Shown one piece after another: positions 8,802-17,988 of a stretch of 64,000 bases of DNA. The position numbers were made by a program, and so were the translations under genes. The stretch lies in the NCBI GenBank assembly GCA_900473795.1, contig UCMT01000011.1, positions 29,534-93,533 of the forward strand, in the 5' to 3' direction. Positions within the stretch are counted from its first letter, which is position 1; every line of letters begins with the position of its first letter. The notes under the pieces were generated by a model. That model made no database searches, was not told the origin of the DNA, and worked only from the letters and a program-made list of their open reading frames with translations. The DNA comes from Hyphomicrobiales bacterium (GTDB lineage: Bacteria > Pseudomonadota > Alphaproteobacteria > Rhizobiales > Rhizobiaceae).

Positions 8802-10751
8802 CTATTTCTCGGCCTGCAGCCAGACAAGCATGGCGCCCGGCGCCCGGTTGTCCCAGAGATGGTAGGGCACGAGCCGGGCGGTGGCTGACGTCCTCTCTGC
8901 CCGTCTCGCGAGATAGAGCGCGCCGCCGAAACCCGACGTCTCTTCCCGCTTCACTGGAAGATCGACGGCGACGGCGCCGTTGAGGTCGGCGAGAGCGACT
9001 TCCTGCCTCTCCTTTAGTTCATTCGGCACGATAATCGCACTGAGATCCGCGCCATTGTCCGTCTCCTCGACACAATAAACGAGCGGGCCGCGCATCAGGG
9101 CAACGCGGCCGGCATCCTGCCGCACCTTGGGGTTGGCATATTGCGGGCGCAGCGCAAGCGGCAGATCGAGATCGATCCGGTCGCCGTTTCGCCAGTCACG
9201 CTCGATGCGGGCATAGCCATCCGCAGCGACGGCGGTGACCTCGACGACCTCGCCGTTCAGGCGGAGTTTTGCCTCGCCTTCGGCCCATTCCGGAATGCGC
9301 AGCGATATCGCGAAGCGAGCCGTCCCTTCGAGGCTGACAGTGAAGCGTATCGCGCCGTCCCATGGGTAGCGGGTCTCCTGTGCCAGCGTCACTATCGTGC
9401 CCGCGATCGTCGTCTTCGCGCTGCCTTCTCCATAAAGGTGAACGGCGATTTCGTCTGCGGAGGCGGCGTACATGTACGAGCCGACAGAGGCCAGCAATCG
9501 TGCGATGTTGGGCGGGCAGCACGGGCATCTGTGCCAGGTCCAGCGGTGGTGGCGCCCGGCGCTTTCCAGCGGGTTTTCATAGAAGAAGGTCTTGCCGTCG
9601 AGCGAAAGGCCCGACATGGCGCCGTTGTAGAGGGCCTGCTCCATGATATCGGCGTAGCGTCGGTTCGGTCCGCGTCCGAGCATGCGGCTTGCCCAGAAGA
9701 CAAGCCCGACGGAGGCGCAGGTCTCTGCATAGGCGCTCTCGTTAGGCAGGTCGTAGTAGTCTGTGAAGCCCTCGTTCGCGGCCGCCGGGCCGATGCCGCC
9801 GGTGACGTACATCTGCTTTGCGGTCAGGTCGTCCCACAGCGTGTCGAGCGCAGCGGTCAGGCTGTCGTCGCTGTACTCGGTGGCGATATCCGCCATGCCG
9901 GAATAGAGATACATGGCGCGCACGGCATGCCCCACGACCTTGGTCTGCTCGCGGACCGGCAGATGGGCCTGGTTGTATTCATAGGTGCCAAAGACGAAGT
10001 TCTTCGGATCGCGTCCGTCATTGCGGGCCTCGCTGTCGAAGTAGTGCGGCTCTGTTCCGCGCTCGTCGATGAAGAATTTGGCGAGGTCCAGGTACTGCTG
10101 GTTGCCCGTCACGCGGGCAAGCTTTACCAGCGCCAGCTCGATCTCTTCATGTCCGCAATAGCCGCGCCTCTGTCCGGCGCCATCACCGAAGACCGCGAGC
10201 ATGTGATCGACGTAGCGGCACATGACGTCCAGCAGCTTGCGCTTCCCGGTTGCCTGGAAATAGGCAACCGCTGCCTCGATCAGATGTCCGGCGCAATAGA
10301 GCTCATGCGTATCGCGCAGGTTGGTCCACTCGCGGCCCGGGACGATGCGCAGATACCATGAATTGAGGTAGCCATCCGGGCGCTGGAGTTTTTCGTAGAG
10401 ATCGATGATCGCGTCGATCCGCGCCTCCAGCACTGGATTCGGTTGGCGATAAAGCGAATACGCCGCCGTTTCGATCGATTTGCCGAAGTCGCTGTCCCAG
10501 AACATCTGGGTGGAGACCATCGCCTTGTGCTCGGTCGCCGGCATTGTCGGGCTCATGCTGTGCGGCGGAATGACGACGCCGGGGCTCGGCTCATCCGGAT
10601 CGATCTGCTTCAACATGCCCGCCTGGATGCAGCGATCAAGGAGGATGGTCGCGGTCGACTCGCAGATTGCGTCCTGGCGTTCGCCGAAAAGGCCGCCGAG
10701 CCGGACGCTTGGAACGGGAAGGGGGCGGAACTGGCGGTCTTTCTTCATCAT
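8802..10751 (-). CDS. GH127-family beta-L-arabinofuranosidase
   Basis: Predicted to release L-arabinofuranose from beta-linked arabino-oligosaccharides such as those on hydroxyproline-rich plant glycoproteins. The 649-aa length matches Bifidobacterium HypBA1. Its metal/catalytic set is recognisable: Glu343 and Cys345 in YAETC, and Cys411-Cys412 in CPCCPPN, corresponding to Glu338, Cys340, Cys417 and Cys418 of HypBA1. There is no signal peptide, so hydrolysis is cytoplasmic after uptake by the flanking ABC transporter. The start at 10751 (or 10748) follows the permease stop at 10778; longer in-frame readings run into the permease gene. Family call is strong; the exact linkage is inferred. Confidence 0.9.
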   Translation of the reverse strand: MMKKDRQFRPLPVPSVRLGGLFGERQDAICESTATILLDRCIQAGMLKQIDPDEPSPGVVIPPHSMSPTMPATEHKAMVSTQMFWDSDFGKSIETAAYSLYRQPNPVLEARIDAIIDLYEKLQRPDGYLNSWYLRIVPGREWTNLRDTHELYCAGHLIEAAVAYFQATGKRKLLDVMCRYVDHMLAVFGDGAGQRRGYCGHEEIELALVKLARVTGNQQYLDLAKFFIDERGTEPHYFDSEARNDGRDPKNFVFGTYEYNQAHLPVREQTKVVGHAVRAMYLYSGMADIATEYSDDSLTAALDTLWDDLTAKQMYVTGGIGPAAANEGFTDYYDLPNESAYAETCASVGLVFWASRMLGRGPNRRYADIMEQALYNGAMSGLSLDGKTFFYENPLESAGRHHRWTWHRCPCCPPNIARLLASVGSYMYAASADEIAVHLYGEGSAKTTIAGTIVTLAQETRYPWDGAIRFTVSLEGTARFAISLRIPEWAEGEAKLRLNGEVVEVTAVAADGYARIERDWRNGDRIDLDLPLALRPQYANPKVRQDAGRVALMRGPLVYCVEETDNGADLSAIIVPNELKERQEVALADLNGAVAVDLPVKREETSGFGGALYLARRAERTSATARLVPYHLWDNRAPGAMLVWLQAEK

Positions 10752-10777
10752 GGTGTATCCGGTTCTCGTTTCAGGGA

Positions 10778-11641
10778 TCATTTCACGGCGCCGGCCATCA
10801 GGCCGCGCATGTAGTAGCGTTGCAGAAGCAGGAATACGAAGAGGCAGGGGATGACCATGACGGTGACTCCCGCCTGAACGGCGCCCCAATTGATCGCGCC
10901 CAGCCGACCGGCGCGAACGGCGGTCATCAGCACCGGCAGCGTATAGTTCTCGTTGCTCGACAGAAGCACGAGTGCTGCGAGAAACTCGTTCCACGCGTTC
11001 AGGAACGCAAAAATCGAGACGGTCGCCACGCCGGGCATAACAAGCGGAAGCAGAACCCGCACGAGGAGTTTCAGGTCGCGCGCGCCATCGATGCGCGCGG
11101 CTTCTTCGATCTCCTTCGGGACAGCGTCGAAGGCGTTGCGCATCATGAAGACCGAGAAGGGAAGCTGCAGGGTTACGTAGATCAGCATCAGCCCGAAAAG
11201 CGAATTGTTGAGCCCGAGCTTGGCCAGGATGATGAAAAGCGGCGTCAAGATGGACTGGAAGGGGATCATCAGCGTCGCGATGATGAGCACGAACAGGACG
11301 TTCTTGAGTGGAAAGCGGTAGCGGGAGAAGCCGTAGCCCGCGAGCAAGCTGACGATGACCGTTATTATGACGGTACCGAGCGATACGACCACCGAATTGA
11401 TCGTGTGCTGCCAGACCCCCGAACCGAAGCCGTCAAGCGCGCGATAGGCGTCGATGCTTAAGCCCGAGACCGGCCACGGCGGCAGGGGCGGCTGGCTGTT
11501 TTCGGCATTCGGCCGAAAGGAGGCGAGGAAGCTGACGAGGAACGGTGCCAGAAAGAAAAAGCCGGTTCCAATCCCGACGCCGTGATAGGCGGCGCGGTTC
11601 CATCGCGCCCGGCGCGCCCGAATGTCTCGACCCGTTGTCAT
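10778..11641 (-). CDS. Sugar ABC transporter permease (MalG type)
   Basis: Inner-membrane subunit, 287 aa, with about six membrane segments and the EAA loop (EEAARIDGARDLKLL) that docks the ATPase. The ATG at 11641 overlaps the stop of the upstream MalF-type gene by four bases (ATGA), which fixes the start and implies translational coupling; the open frame to 12157 is non-coding extension. It forms the channel with the gene at 11638-12552. C-terminal RYYMRGLMAGAVK is typical of MalG-like CUT1 permeases. Confidence 0.92.
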   Translation of the reverse strand: MTTGRDIRARRARWNRAAYHGVGIGTGFFFLAPFLVSFLASFRPNAENSQPPLPPWPVSGLSIDAYRALDGFGSGVWQHTINSVVVSLGTVIITVIVSLLAGYGFSRYRFPLKNVLFVLIIATLMIPFQSILTPLFIILAKLGLNNSLFGLMLIYVTLQLPFSVFMMRNAFDAVPKEIEEAARIDGARDLKLLVRVLLPLVMPGVATVSIFAFLNAWNEFLAALVLLSSNENYTLPVLMTAVRAGRLGAINWGAVQAGVTVMVIPCLFVFLLLQRYYMRGLMAGAVK

Positions 11642-12552
11642 GGGCGCTCGTCTCCCACTTTGAGCAGCCGGAGCTGGACAACGCTGATGGCGACGAGGAT
11701 GGCGAGGAGGGCGATCGAAAGGGCCGCGCCGTAGCCGAGATTGAACGACACGAAGGACTGATTGAAGATATAGTAGACGACGGAAATCATGTGGTTCTGT
11801 GGGCCGCCGCTCGTCATGATGTAGAATTGGTCGAACGCGAGGATCGAACCCGTGACGGAGAGGATCAGCGCCAGCGCCAGCGTGCGGCGCATCAGCGGCA
11901 ATGTCAGGTAGCGAAAGCGCTGCCAGCGACGTGCTCCGTCGATGCGGGCGGCCTCGGTGAGCTCGGCGGGTATCGCTTGTAACCCGGTCAGCAGGATGAT
12001 CATCGTGAAGCCGGCGATCTTCCAGACGACCATGACGATGATGGTGACAAAGGCCGCGTCGAACCTGGCGAGCAGATTTATTCGCCCGCTCGTCAACCCG
12101 AGCATCTGGAAGAGGGGAGAGAACAATCCGCTGTCGACGTTGGCCAGCCATACCCAAAGAAGAGACGCGGAGGCAAGGCCAACGACGACGGGCAGGAAGA
12201 TGACGGTGCGGTACACGGAGACGAACGGTCTTTGCTTTTCAACGAAGAGAGCGAGCGGAAAGGCCACCGCGAAAATGGCGATGGTGACGAGCAACGTATA
12301 CTCCGCGGTGAAGCTCAGTGCGGAGAGAAACCGCGCGTCCTTGAACATGCGAATGTAGTTGCCAAGCCCAATCCAGCTCGGTGCGCCGAGCAAGGGCCAG
12401 CGGTGAAGGCTCATCCAGAACGTGAAGAGTACCGGCAGGATGAAGAAGGCCGTCACCAGCACCATCGCAGGGGCGATGTAGACAAGACCTTGCAATCTGG
12501 TCTTGCGTTTCTTGCGGCGCGACGGCAACGGCGCGATGGTTGGCATCGTCAT
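11638..12552 (-). CDS. Sugar ABC transporter permease (MalF type)
   Basis: Inner-membrane channel subunit of 304 aa: a basic N-terminus (RRKKRKTR), about six membrane segments and an EAA loop (LTEAARIDGARRWQRF). Its stop overlaps the MalG-type start. It lies 63 bp downstream of the binding-protein gene, in the standard order of CUT1 operons (binding protein, F, G). Substrate inferred to be an arabinoside from operon context. Confidence 0.92.
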   Translation of the reverse strand: MTMPTIAPLPSRRKKRKTRLQGLVYIAPAMVLVTAFFILPVLFTFWMSLHRWPLLGAPSWIGLGNYIRMFKDARFLSALSFTAEYTLLVTIAIFAVAFPLALFVEKQRPFVSVYRTVIFLPVVVGLASASLLWVWLANVDSGLFSPLFQMLGLTSGRINLLARFDAAFVTIIVMVVWKIAGFTMIILLTGLQAIPAELTEAARIDGARRWQRFRYLTLPLMRRTLALALILSVTGSILAFDQFYIMTSGGPQNHMISVVYYIFNQSFVSFNLGYGAALSIALLAILVAISVVQLRLLKVGDERP

Positions 12553-12615
12553 GGGAGGCTTCTCGATTGATCTGGATGTGTGGAGGGCACGCGAGGCGGC
12601 CCTCCACGGCTCCGT

Positions 12616-13854
12616 CTACTGCGCGGTGTCGATGATCGACTGCATTTCCGACTGTGCATTGGAGAAAGCACCGTCCACGTCGTCTCCGTAGATGGCGGCA
12701 TTGATGAAGGTCGCCCACGGCCCATTGGCGCTGTTGATGAGGTCATTGAACTGCAGCGTGTAGGGCGTCTTGGCGACAGCAATCGCATCCTTGGCGATCT
12801 TGAGGCGTGGATCGAGCCCGTCGAGGACCTCGTCTGCGATATCGCCGCGGGTCGGCAGGCTGCCGTATTTGGCCATGATCTTCTGCCCTTCCAGCGAATA
12901 GGTGTATTCGAGGAATTTCTTCACCGCCTCGAGCTTGGGCGTTCCCTTGGTGACGACGAAGTTGTCTCCTCCCGCAAACGAGGACGGCTGGCCATTCACA
13001 CCCGGAATGAGGCTGACGCCGAACTTGATTTCCGGATGTTGGGTAACCAGCGTGCCGATTGCAAAGGCACCGAGGCTTTGCTGACCGATCTTGCCGTTGG
13101 TGATGCTCAGGAAGTTGACGCCATTGTCGCTCGCCGAGCCTGCTGGGACGGTGTCTTTGGCGACGAGATTGCGGTAGATGTCGATTGCCTTGCGCATCTG
13201 CGGCGTGTCCAGCGTCGCGGTCTTGCCGTCCCCGGAGAGGATGTCGGCGCCGCCGCCCCAGACAAGCGGCGTGAAGGTGAAGATGGCGCAGCCGCCACAG
13301 CCGCCGCCGGAAAAGTAAAAGCCGTATGTGTCGCCGCCGAGCGCACGGATCTTCTCGGCATTTGCGGTGATTTCCTCCCAGGTCGTCGGCGCCTTATCCG
13401 GATCCAGTCCCGCCTGCTTGTAGAGATCCTTGTTCCACGCGAAGATCGATGTCTCGACCGACAAGGGCAGGCCGTAGATCTTCTCCTCGTAGGTGCCGAG
13501 CTTCACGTGCGACGGCGACAGGGAATTGAAGTACGGCAGCGTCTTTGCCCAGTCCGTCATGTCCTCAAGCTGGCCGGCCGCCGCAAAGGCGGGTGTGTAG
13601 ATCAGGTCAAGCGAGAGCGCGTCCGGTGCCTGGCCGCCGGCGATGGCCGTCGCATACTTCTGGACGAGTTCCGCGAAGGGCACTTCGGTGAGTTCGACCT
13701 TGTCCTCGTTGGCGGCGTTGTAGGCTTTGACCACCTCCTTGAACGAGTCGCCGATTCCCGAGCGGACCCACATGTTGATGGTCTCGGCCGAGGCTGCTTG
13801 CATCCCGAAAACGGAGATGAGCGCCGTGGCGGCAAGCAATTTCCTGAACATCAT
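12616..13854 (-). CDS. Extracellular sugar-binding protein of the ABC importer
   Basis: Periplasmic solute-binding protein of 412 aa, family 1 (MalE-like). It begins with a Sec signal peptide (MMFRKLLAATALISVFGM, cleavage after ASA near residue 23). AAGGAGGAAGC directly precedes the ATG at 13854. The protein should present oligosaccharide to the MalF/MalG-type channel. An unusual glycine/cysteine cluster (SGGGCGGCA, around residues 179-187) lies in the middle of the protein. It follows lacI by 47 bp, so both are probably one transcript. Confidence 0.92.
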   Translation of the reverse strand: MMFRKLLAATALISVFGMQAASAETINMWVRSGIGDSFKEVVKAYNAANEDKVELTEVPFAELVQKYATAIAGGQAPDALSLDLIYTPAFAAAGQLEDMTDWAKTLPYFNSLSPSHVKLGTYEEKIYGLPLSVETSIFAWNKDLYKQAGLDPDKAPTTWEEITANAEKIRALGGDTYGFYFSGGGCGGCAIFTFTPLVWGGGADILSGDGKTATLDTPQMRKAIDIYRNLVAKDTVPAGSASDNGVNFLSITNGKIGQQSLGAFAIGTLVTQHPEIKFGVSLIPGVNGQPSSFAGGDNFVVTKGTPKLEAVKKFLEYTYSLEGQKIMAKYGSLPTRGDIADEVLDGLDPRLKIAKDAIAVAKTPYTLQFNDLINSANGPWATFINAAIYGDDVDGAFSNAQSEMQSIIDTAQ

Positions 13855-13901
13855 GCTTCCTCCTTGTCATGGAACCGCGCTGGTGCGGTCCCTCCTCCTT
13901 G

Positions 13902-14891
13902 TTATTTTCTCGATGAACCACCGCAGGATGCGCGCACGACGAGCCGGCACGGCAACTTGCGCAGCCCCGGCTCCACGGGATTGCCCTCTCCGAGCGAAAG
14001 GACAGTCAGTCCGGCTTGGCGACCGAGCTCCTTCAGGTTCATGTCGATCGTTGTCAGCGGCGGACGCGTTTGGCCGGCGACGATCTCCCAGTTGTCGAAT
14101 CCGATCACCGATACGTCCTGGGGCACACGCACTCCACGCTCGCGCAGTGCATCGATGACACCGCGCGCAATCTGATCGTTGCCACAGAAGATGCCGTCAG
14201 GCAGGTCTCCTCCGGCCCGCCACAGGCGATCGATGGCCTCATGCCCGAAACTTTCCGACCAGGTGCCGTAAAACACGGGAGCTTCGGCGCCGGCCACGGC
14301 AAGGAAGGCTGCCGCGCGCGCTCGAACGGCGGCGAAGTCCTGCGGACCGGTGATGTGAACCAATCGCTTGCGCCCAACCTCCTTCAACCATGAGGTCGCA
14401 AGCTGGGCGCCTTGCCCGTCGTCGGCGGCAAACGTTACGCTGTCTGGTGTTCCTGTCGTGAACGCGTAGACGACCGGCACCGGCAGGCCAGCGAGATCGA
14501 CAGGGAGAGAGCTGTCGATCCGCTTTCCTGTCGCGATGATGCCGTCCACCTGTTTGTCCAGCATGGCATCGACATGGATCTTTCCGAGCGCCGGATCATC
14601 CTCGATCGCGCAGAGAAACACCGAGACCCCGTGGTCAACCAATGCCTCTGAAATGCCTGCCATGACGGGCAACGTGAAGCGACCATAGGTGTCGTTCGTC
14701 AGAAGGCCGATGGTGAAGGAGCGGCTGGAGAGCAGCCCGCGCGCCAGTGCATTCGGGCGAAAGCCGATTTCGGCGGCGATGCGCTTGACCCGCGCCCGCG
14801 TCTCCGCCGCCATCCGGCCGTTGTCATTCAGCGCTTTCGACACGGTCGACACACTGACGCCGGCAGCCCGGGCAAGATCGTGAATCGTCAC
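13902..14891 (-). CDS. LacI-family transcriptional regulator of the arabinoside operon
   Basis: Repressor of 329 aa. An N-terminal LacI helix-turn-helix (MTIHDLARAAGVSVSTVSKA) is followed by a hinge helix region (RPNALARGLL) and a periplasmic-binding-protein-like effector domain. It is the first gene of the operon, and two operator-like palindromes (14946-14998) lie 55-107 bp upstream of its start, so autoregulation together with control of the transport and GH127 genes is likely. The effector is probably L-arabinose or an arabino-oligosaccharide; this is inferred. Confidence 0.93.
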   Translation of the reverse strand: MTIHDLARAAGVSVSTVSKALNDNGRMAAETRARVKRIAAEIGFRPNALARGLLSSRSFTIGLLTNDTYGRFTLPVMAGISEALVDHGVSVFLCAIEDDPALGKIHVDAMLDKQVDGIIATGKRIDSSLPVDLAGLPVPVVYAFTTGTPDSVTFAADDGQGAQLATSWLKEVGRKRLVHITGPQDFAAVRARAAAFLAVAGAEAPVFYGTWSESFGHEAIDRLWRAGGDLPDGIFCGNDQIARGVIDALRERGVRVPQDVSVIGFDNWEIVAGQTRPPLTTIDMNLKELGRQAGLTVLSLGEGNPVEPGLRKLPCRLVVRASCGGSSRK

Positions 14892-14945
14892 GCGTTCGTG
14901 TCTGTTGCGCTGGTTCCTCAGTTTGGCCTCCCTTGCAAATCTGCG

Positions 14946-14998
14946 ATGAGAAAACCTTTTCGCAAGGGAGATGTCAATATGAGAAAACGTTTTCTCAT
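14946..14998. promoter_or_regulatory. Two LacI-type operators upstream of lacI
   Basis: A perfect 20-bp palindrome, ATGAGAAAAC followed by its reverse complement, occupies 14979-14998. A second copy with mismatches in its right arm (ATGAGAAAACCTTTTCGCAA) occupies 14946-14965. The centres are 33 bp apart, about three helical turns. The central CG and A/T-rich arms are typical of LacI-family sites. Confidence 0.75.
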
Positions 14999-15552
14999 AC
15001 GAACAAGTTGGAAACCCTCGTCACCGCTGTGTCCGGATTCCCTTCCAATGCGCTGGCGGCAGCCGGGCTGGCACAAGGCATGGCCCAGGCAATCCGCAAG
15101 GGGGACATGCATTTCCAGTCAGGGGATGAAGCCAATTGCTTCCGGTAAGGCTCTTCCATTGGTCCGAACCTTCGATCCCGCCGCCTTACGATCTCAAGTC
15201 AGCCTTTGGGGCGGGACCACGCTGACCGAGCCGGCGGTCCAGGATTTTGTCACTCGCTACAATCTGCTCGTCGAAACAGGATCCAGCCAGTATCGCGAGC
15301 TCCGCACGCTAATGGCACGCGCGGAGATGGAGGCTTTGCGGCGCACCCTGGAGCGCGACAATGGTGATTTTACTGCGGGGATTTCCTTTCATCATCCTCG
15401 CGCAACTCATCCGTGTCCGAAATAATTCGCTTGCGTGGTCTGTGAAAATATGGACTTTTTTGATTTCTGTCTAACCGCTAGGTTGCAGCTTCAGAGCCTC
15501 GGAATAAAGCCGCGATATTTTCAAATTTCACGACCTACAGGTTTTCGCTGGG
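14999..15552. other. No secure gene; possible decayed coding sequence
   Basis: Two short readings in different plus frames look protein-like: residues such as AVSGFPSNALAAAGLAQGMA (about 15030-15100) and, after a frame change, LWGGTTLTEPAVQDFVTRYN (about 15205-15270). Neither has a convincing start or a family I know. Together they could be a frameshifted remnant. 15426-15552 is AT-richer and should hold the promoter of the radical SAM gene; I see no clear boxes. Confidence 0.3.
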
Positions 15553-16761
15553 ATGGTGATGTTTTCGCACTTTAAGAAGGTCGGGAATCTAATCCGTCGC
15601 GCGGATGAGGCGCAGCGGAATGGGGAGTGGGATGCCGCTCGCAAGCTTTACCAGACGATTGTTCGCCGAAAACCCGAGCTGGCGCACATATGGGAGCAAC
15701 TGGGACATGCGCTGAAAGAGACAGGAAATCTCGATGGGGCACTGTTCGCGTATAAGGAGGCGGTTGCCCTCGACAGTGGAATGATGACCGCCCGGGCGGA
15801 GTTGGAGCACCTGAAACTTAGCATCTGGAAGGAGGAGAACGGCGGCGACAAATATGCGCCCGGACGTTTCCGCTTCGTCAATCTCGGCACGACCGGCACC
15901 TGCAACGCTTCCTGCATACATTGCCCGACCGGAAAGGCCACCACGGCGCACGTCCCGCGCGGGATAATGCCCATGCTCCTCTATGAGCGGATCATCGACG
16001 GTATCGCCGCCTCTGACCTCCCCGTAACCGATCAGATCGCGTTCGGTCTGTTCGGCGATGCCTTGGTCGATCCGTTCGTCGTGAAGCGTGCTGAATATCT
16101 GCGCTCCAAGCTGCCGACAACCCGGCTCTCGATCAACACCAACGGCGCCGCGTTCAATCCGGTCCGCCACGGGCCGCTGAAGGATCTCGCCACACTTGTC
16201 ATGCTGCACTGCGAGTCGATCCTGCCGGAAACCTACAATGACCTGATGCGACCGTTGCGTGCCGAGCGCGTCTTTCCTAAGATCGAGCAGTTGCTTGAGT
16301 CGTTCGTTGGTAAGGTCTCCGTCAGTGTGCCATTGAGCAAAAGGAACCTGGAGGAGGCAGACGAAATCCGAAAATGGTTCATGAGCCGCGGTGCAACGCA
16401 GGTGGTCTTCGATCCTCTCAGCAGCCGTTGCGCCGAGGACCGGACGCTGTTCAACTCCCTCGCACTGAACCCGACGAAGATAGCGTGCGGCCCCGATATC
16501 ATGGATGATCTGATCATCGATACCGATGGCAAGGTGTTGATGTGCTGCCAGGACTTCCAGCGGATCGAGGGCATCGGTGACATGGGAGAGTCGGACCTCG
16601 AAACGATGCTCGCCGATCCCCTGCGGGAAATCACTAGGCGCAGGCTTCGGAACCGAAAGCATGACGAGATCCCAACCTGCAGTCGGTGCTATGCCGACAA
16701 CCGCGGCGACGTGACTGTCCCCCTGCTCCACAATAGCTCCATTACCCGAGAGGAAGCATGA
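15553..16761 (+). CDS. Radical SAM protein with N-terminal TPR and C-terminal SPASM-like region
   Basis: The 402-aa protein starts with two TPR-like helices pairs (residues about 15-85), followed by a radical SAM core with the cluster motif CNASCIHC (Cys117, Cys121, Cys124; CX3CX2C). The C-terminal part has the SPASM/twitch pattern: a Cys, then DGKVLMCC (GX4C), then CSRC (Cys376, Cys379), which should bind an auxiliary iron-sulfur cluster. The start is ATG 15553 or 15559; no strong ribosome site separates them. It overlaps the following pyruvyl transferase gene by four bases. SPASM proteins modify peptides, proteins or sugars; the substrate here is unknown and the partner suggests surface glycan. 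Confidence 0.88.
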   Translation: MVMFSHFKKVGNLIRRADEAQRNGEWDAARKLYQTIVRRKPELAHIWEQLGHALKETGNLDGALFAYKEAVALDSGMMTARAELEHLKLSIWKEENGGDKYAPGRFRFVNLGTTGTCNASCIHCPTGKATTAHVPRGIMPMLLYERIIDGIAASDLPVTDQIAFGLFGDALVDPFVVKRAEYLRSKLPTTRLSINTNGAAFNPVRHGPLKDLATLVMLHCESILPETYNDLMRPLRAERVFPKIEQLLESFVGKVSVSVPLSKRNLEEADEIRKWFMSRGATQVVFDPLSSRCAEDRTLFNSLALNPTKIACGPDIMDDLIIDTDGKVLMCCQDFQRIEGIGDMGESDLETMLADPLREITRRRLRNRKHDEIPTCSRCYADNRGDVTVPLLHNSSITREEA

Positions 16762-17903
16762 AGAATAATCGCTTGGCAGACTTCGTTCGCGCGAACGGAT
16801 TCGTCCCCTTGTCATGGGCGGGCTCGACGCTTTCCATGAATTACGTCAATATTGGAGACGCCCTCAGCGCCGTAATGGTGACCCTGATGTCCAGCGCAAA
16901 GGTCCAACGGGTGCCATTCAAGTCGCAGTCTCTGCGCATGGCCTGCGTCGGCACGATCGGCCACGGCATCATCGGCGGCGATGTCTTCTTCTGGGGGACC
17001 GGCTCCTCGAATTGGGCGAACCCGACCAAACCGGCAGAGGAGCGGACCCCGTTCAAGATCTCAGCCGACTCCAACTATACCGTCACCGCCACGCGTGGCC
17101 CGGTGTCCGAGCGCATTCTCACCGGCGAGCCGTCTGGGTCTGTCGGTGTCTATGGCGATCCCGTCTGGCTGCTGCCGCGCTTCTACAAGCCGGAGATCAA
17201 GAAGAAATGGAAGCTGGGCGTCATCGTGCATCTGTCGGAGTTGGCCGACCGTGAGTATGAAGCCCACGTCCGGCCCGAGCTGGTGCGCTATGAAATCCCA
17301 GATGATCTGAAGGACGATGTCCACCTGATTAGCACCGTCAGCTCGATCGGCGTCGACGGCATCCGTGGCAATATCGACGAAATCTTGGCGTGTGAGCGGA
17401 TCGTCTCAACAAGCTTGCACGGCATGGTCTTTGCTGAAAGCTACGGCATTCCTTGCATACCTTTCCCGACGCATGGCGGACCGCAGGGGCTGAACGAGCG
17501 GGATCTGAGCGATGAAGTTCATATGGACTTGCGCTTCGTGGACCTCTATCGCGGCCTCGGCCAGTCCACCTTGAGCGTCTATACGCAGCCGAACCATATA
17601 CCGACTGACTGGCGGGATTTGATGAGCACCATTGACCGAGTATGGACGCCGAAGGCGATCGACGAGCAGGCACTGATTGATGCCTTCCCGCTCGACTATA
17701 AGCCGCTGGCCGCGCCGGCTGGCGCGACTATCTGGGACCATCCGCTTCTGACCGAGTTGAAGTTGCAGCACGACGTCAAAGAGTTGAAAGGGGAGCGGCC
17801 AAAGGTTGAGCGAAAGCCGAAGCCACCGGCGCCCCAGAAGCCTATCCGCCCTGCGCGGCCCTCTATCTTCTCACGTATTTTCAGTTTCGGCCGGACTTCG
17901 TAA
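16758..17903 (+). CDS. Polysaccharide pyruvyl transferase family protein
   Basis: A 381-aa protein that resembles the family of ExoV and CsaB, which transfer pyruvate ketals from phosphoenolpyruvate to sugars of exopolysaccharide or cell-wall glycans. Supporting features are NYVNIGDALSAVM near the N-terminus (family NxGD), a conserved core TATRGPVSERIL, the YGDPVWLLP motif and the C-terminal STSLHGMVFAESYGIP segment. The C-terminus adds a basic, proline-rich tail (KPKPPAPQKP). It starts inside the radical SAM gene (ATGA overlap), so the two are coupled. No other polysaccharide genes are adjacent. The acceptor is unknown. Confidence 0.85.
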   Translation: MKNNRLADFVRANGFVPLSWAGSTLSMNYVNIGDALSAVMVTLMSSAKVQRVPFKSQSLRMACVGTIGHGIIGGDVFFWGTGSSNWANPTKPAEERTPFKISADSNYTVTATRGPVSERILTGEPSGSVGVYGDPVWLLPRFYKPEIKKKWKLGVIVHLSELADREYEAHVRPELVRYEIPDDLKDDVHLISTVSSIGVDGIRGNIDEILACERIVSTSLHGMVFAESYGIPCIPFPTHGGPQGLNERDLSDEVHMDLRFVDLYRGLGQSTLSVYTQPNHIPTDWRDLMSTIDRVWTPKAIDEQALIDAFPLDYKPLAAPAGATIWDHPLLTELKLQHDVKELKGERPKVERKPKPPAPQKPIRPARPSIFSRIFSFGRTS

Positions 17904-17988
17904 AGCTCGCCAGCGGTATGGAACAATCGACAAGTATCGCAGGAAGCTCCATCATCCTTGGTTTCACTCCCAGACGTTCCTCGTTTGA

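Noticed and set aside
12580..14175. 531-codon plus-strand frame opposite the binding-protein gene
   Set aside because: Shadow of a clear binding-protein gene and part of lacI.
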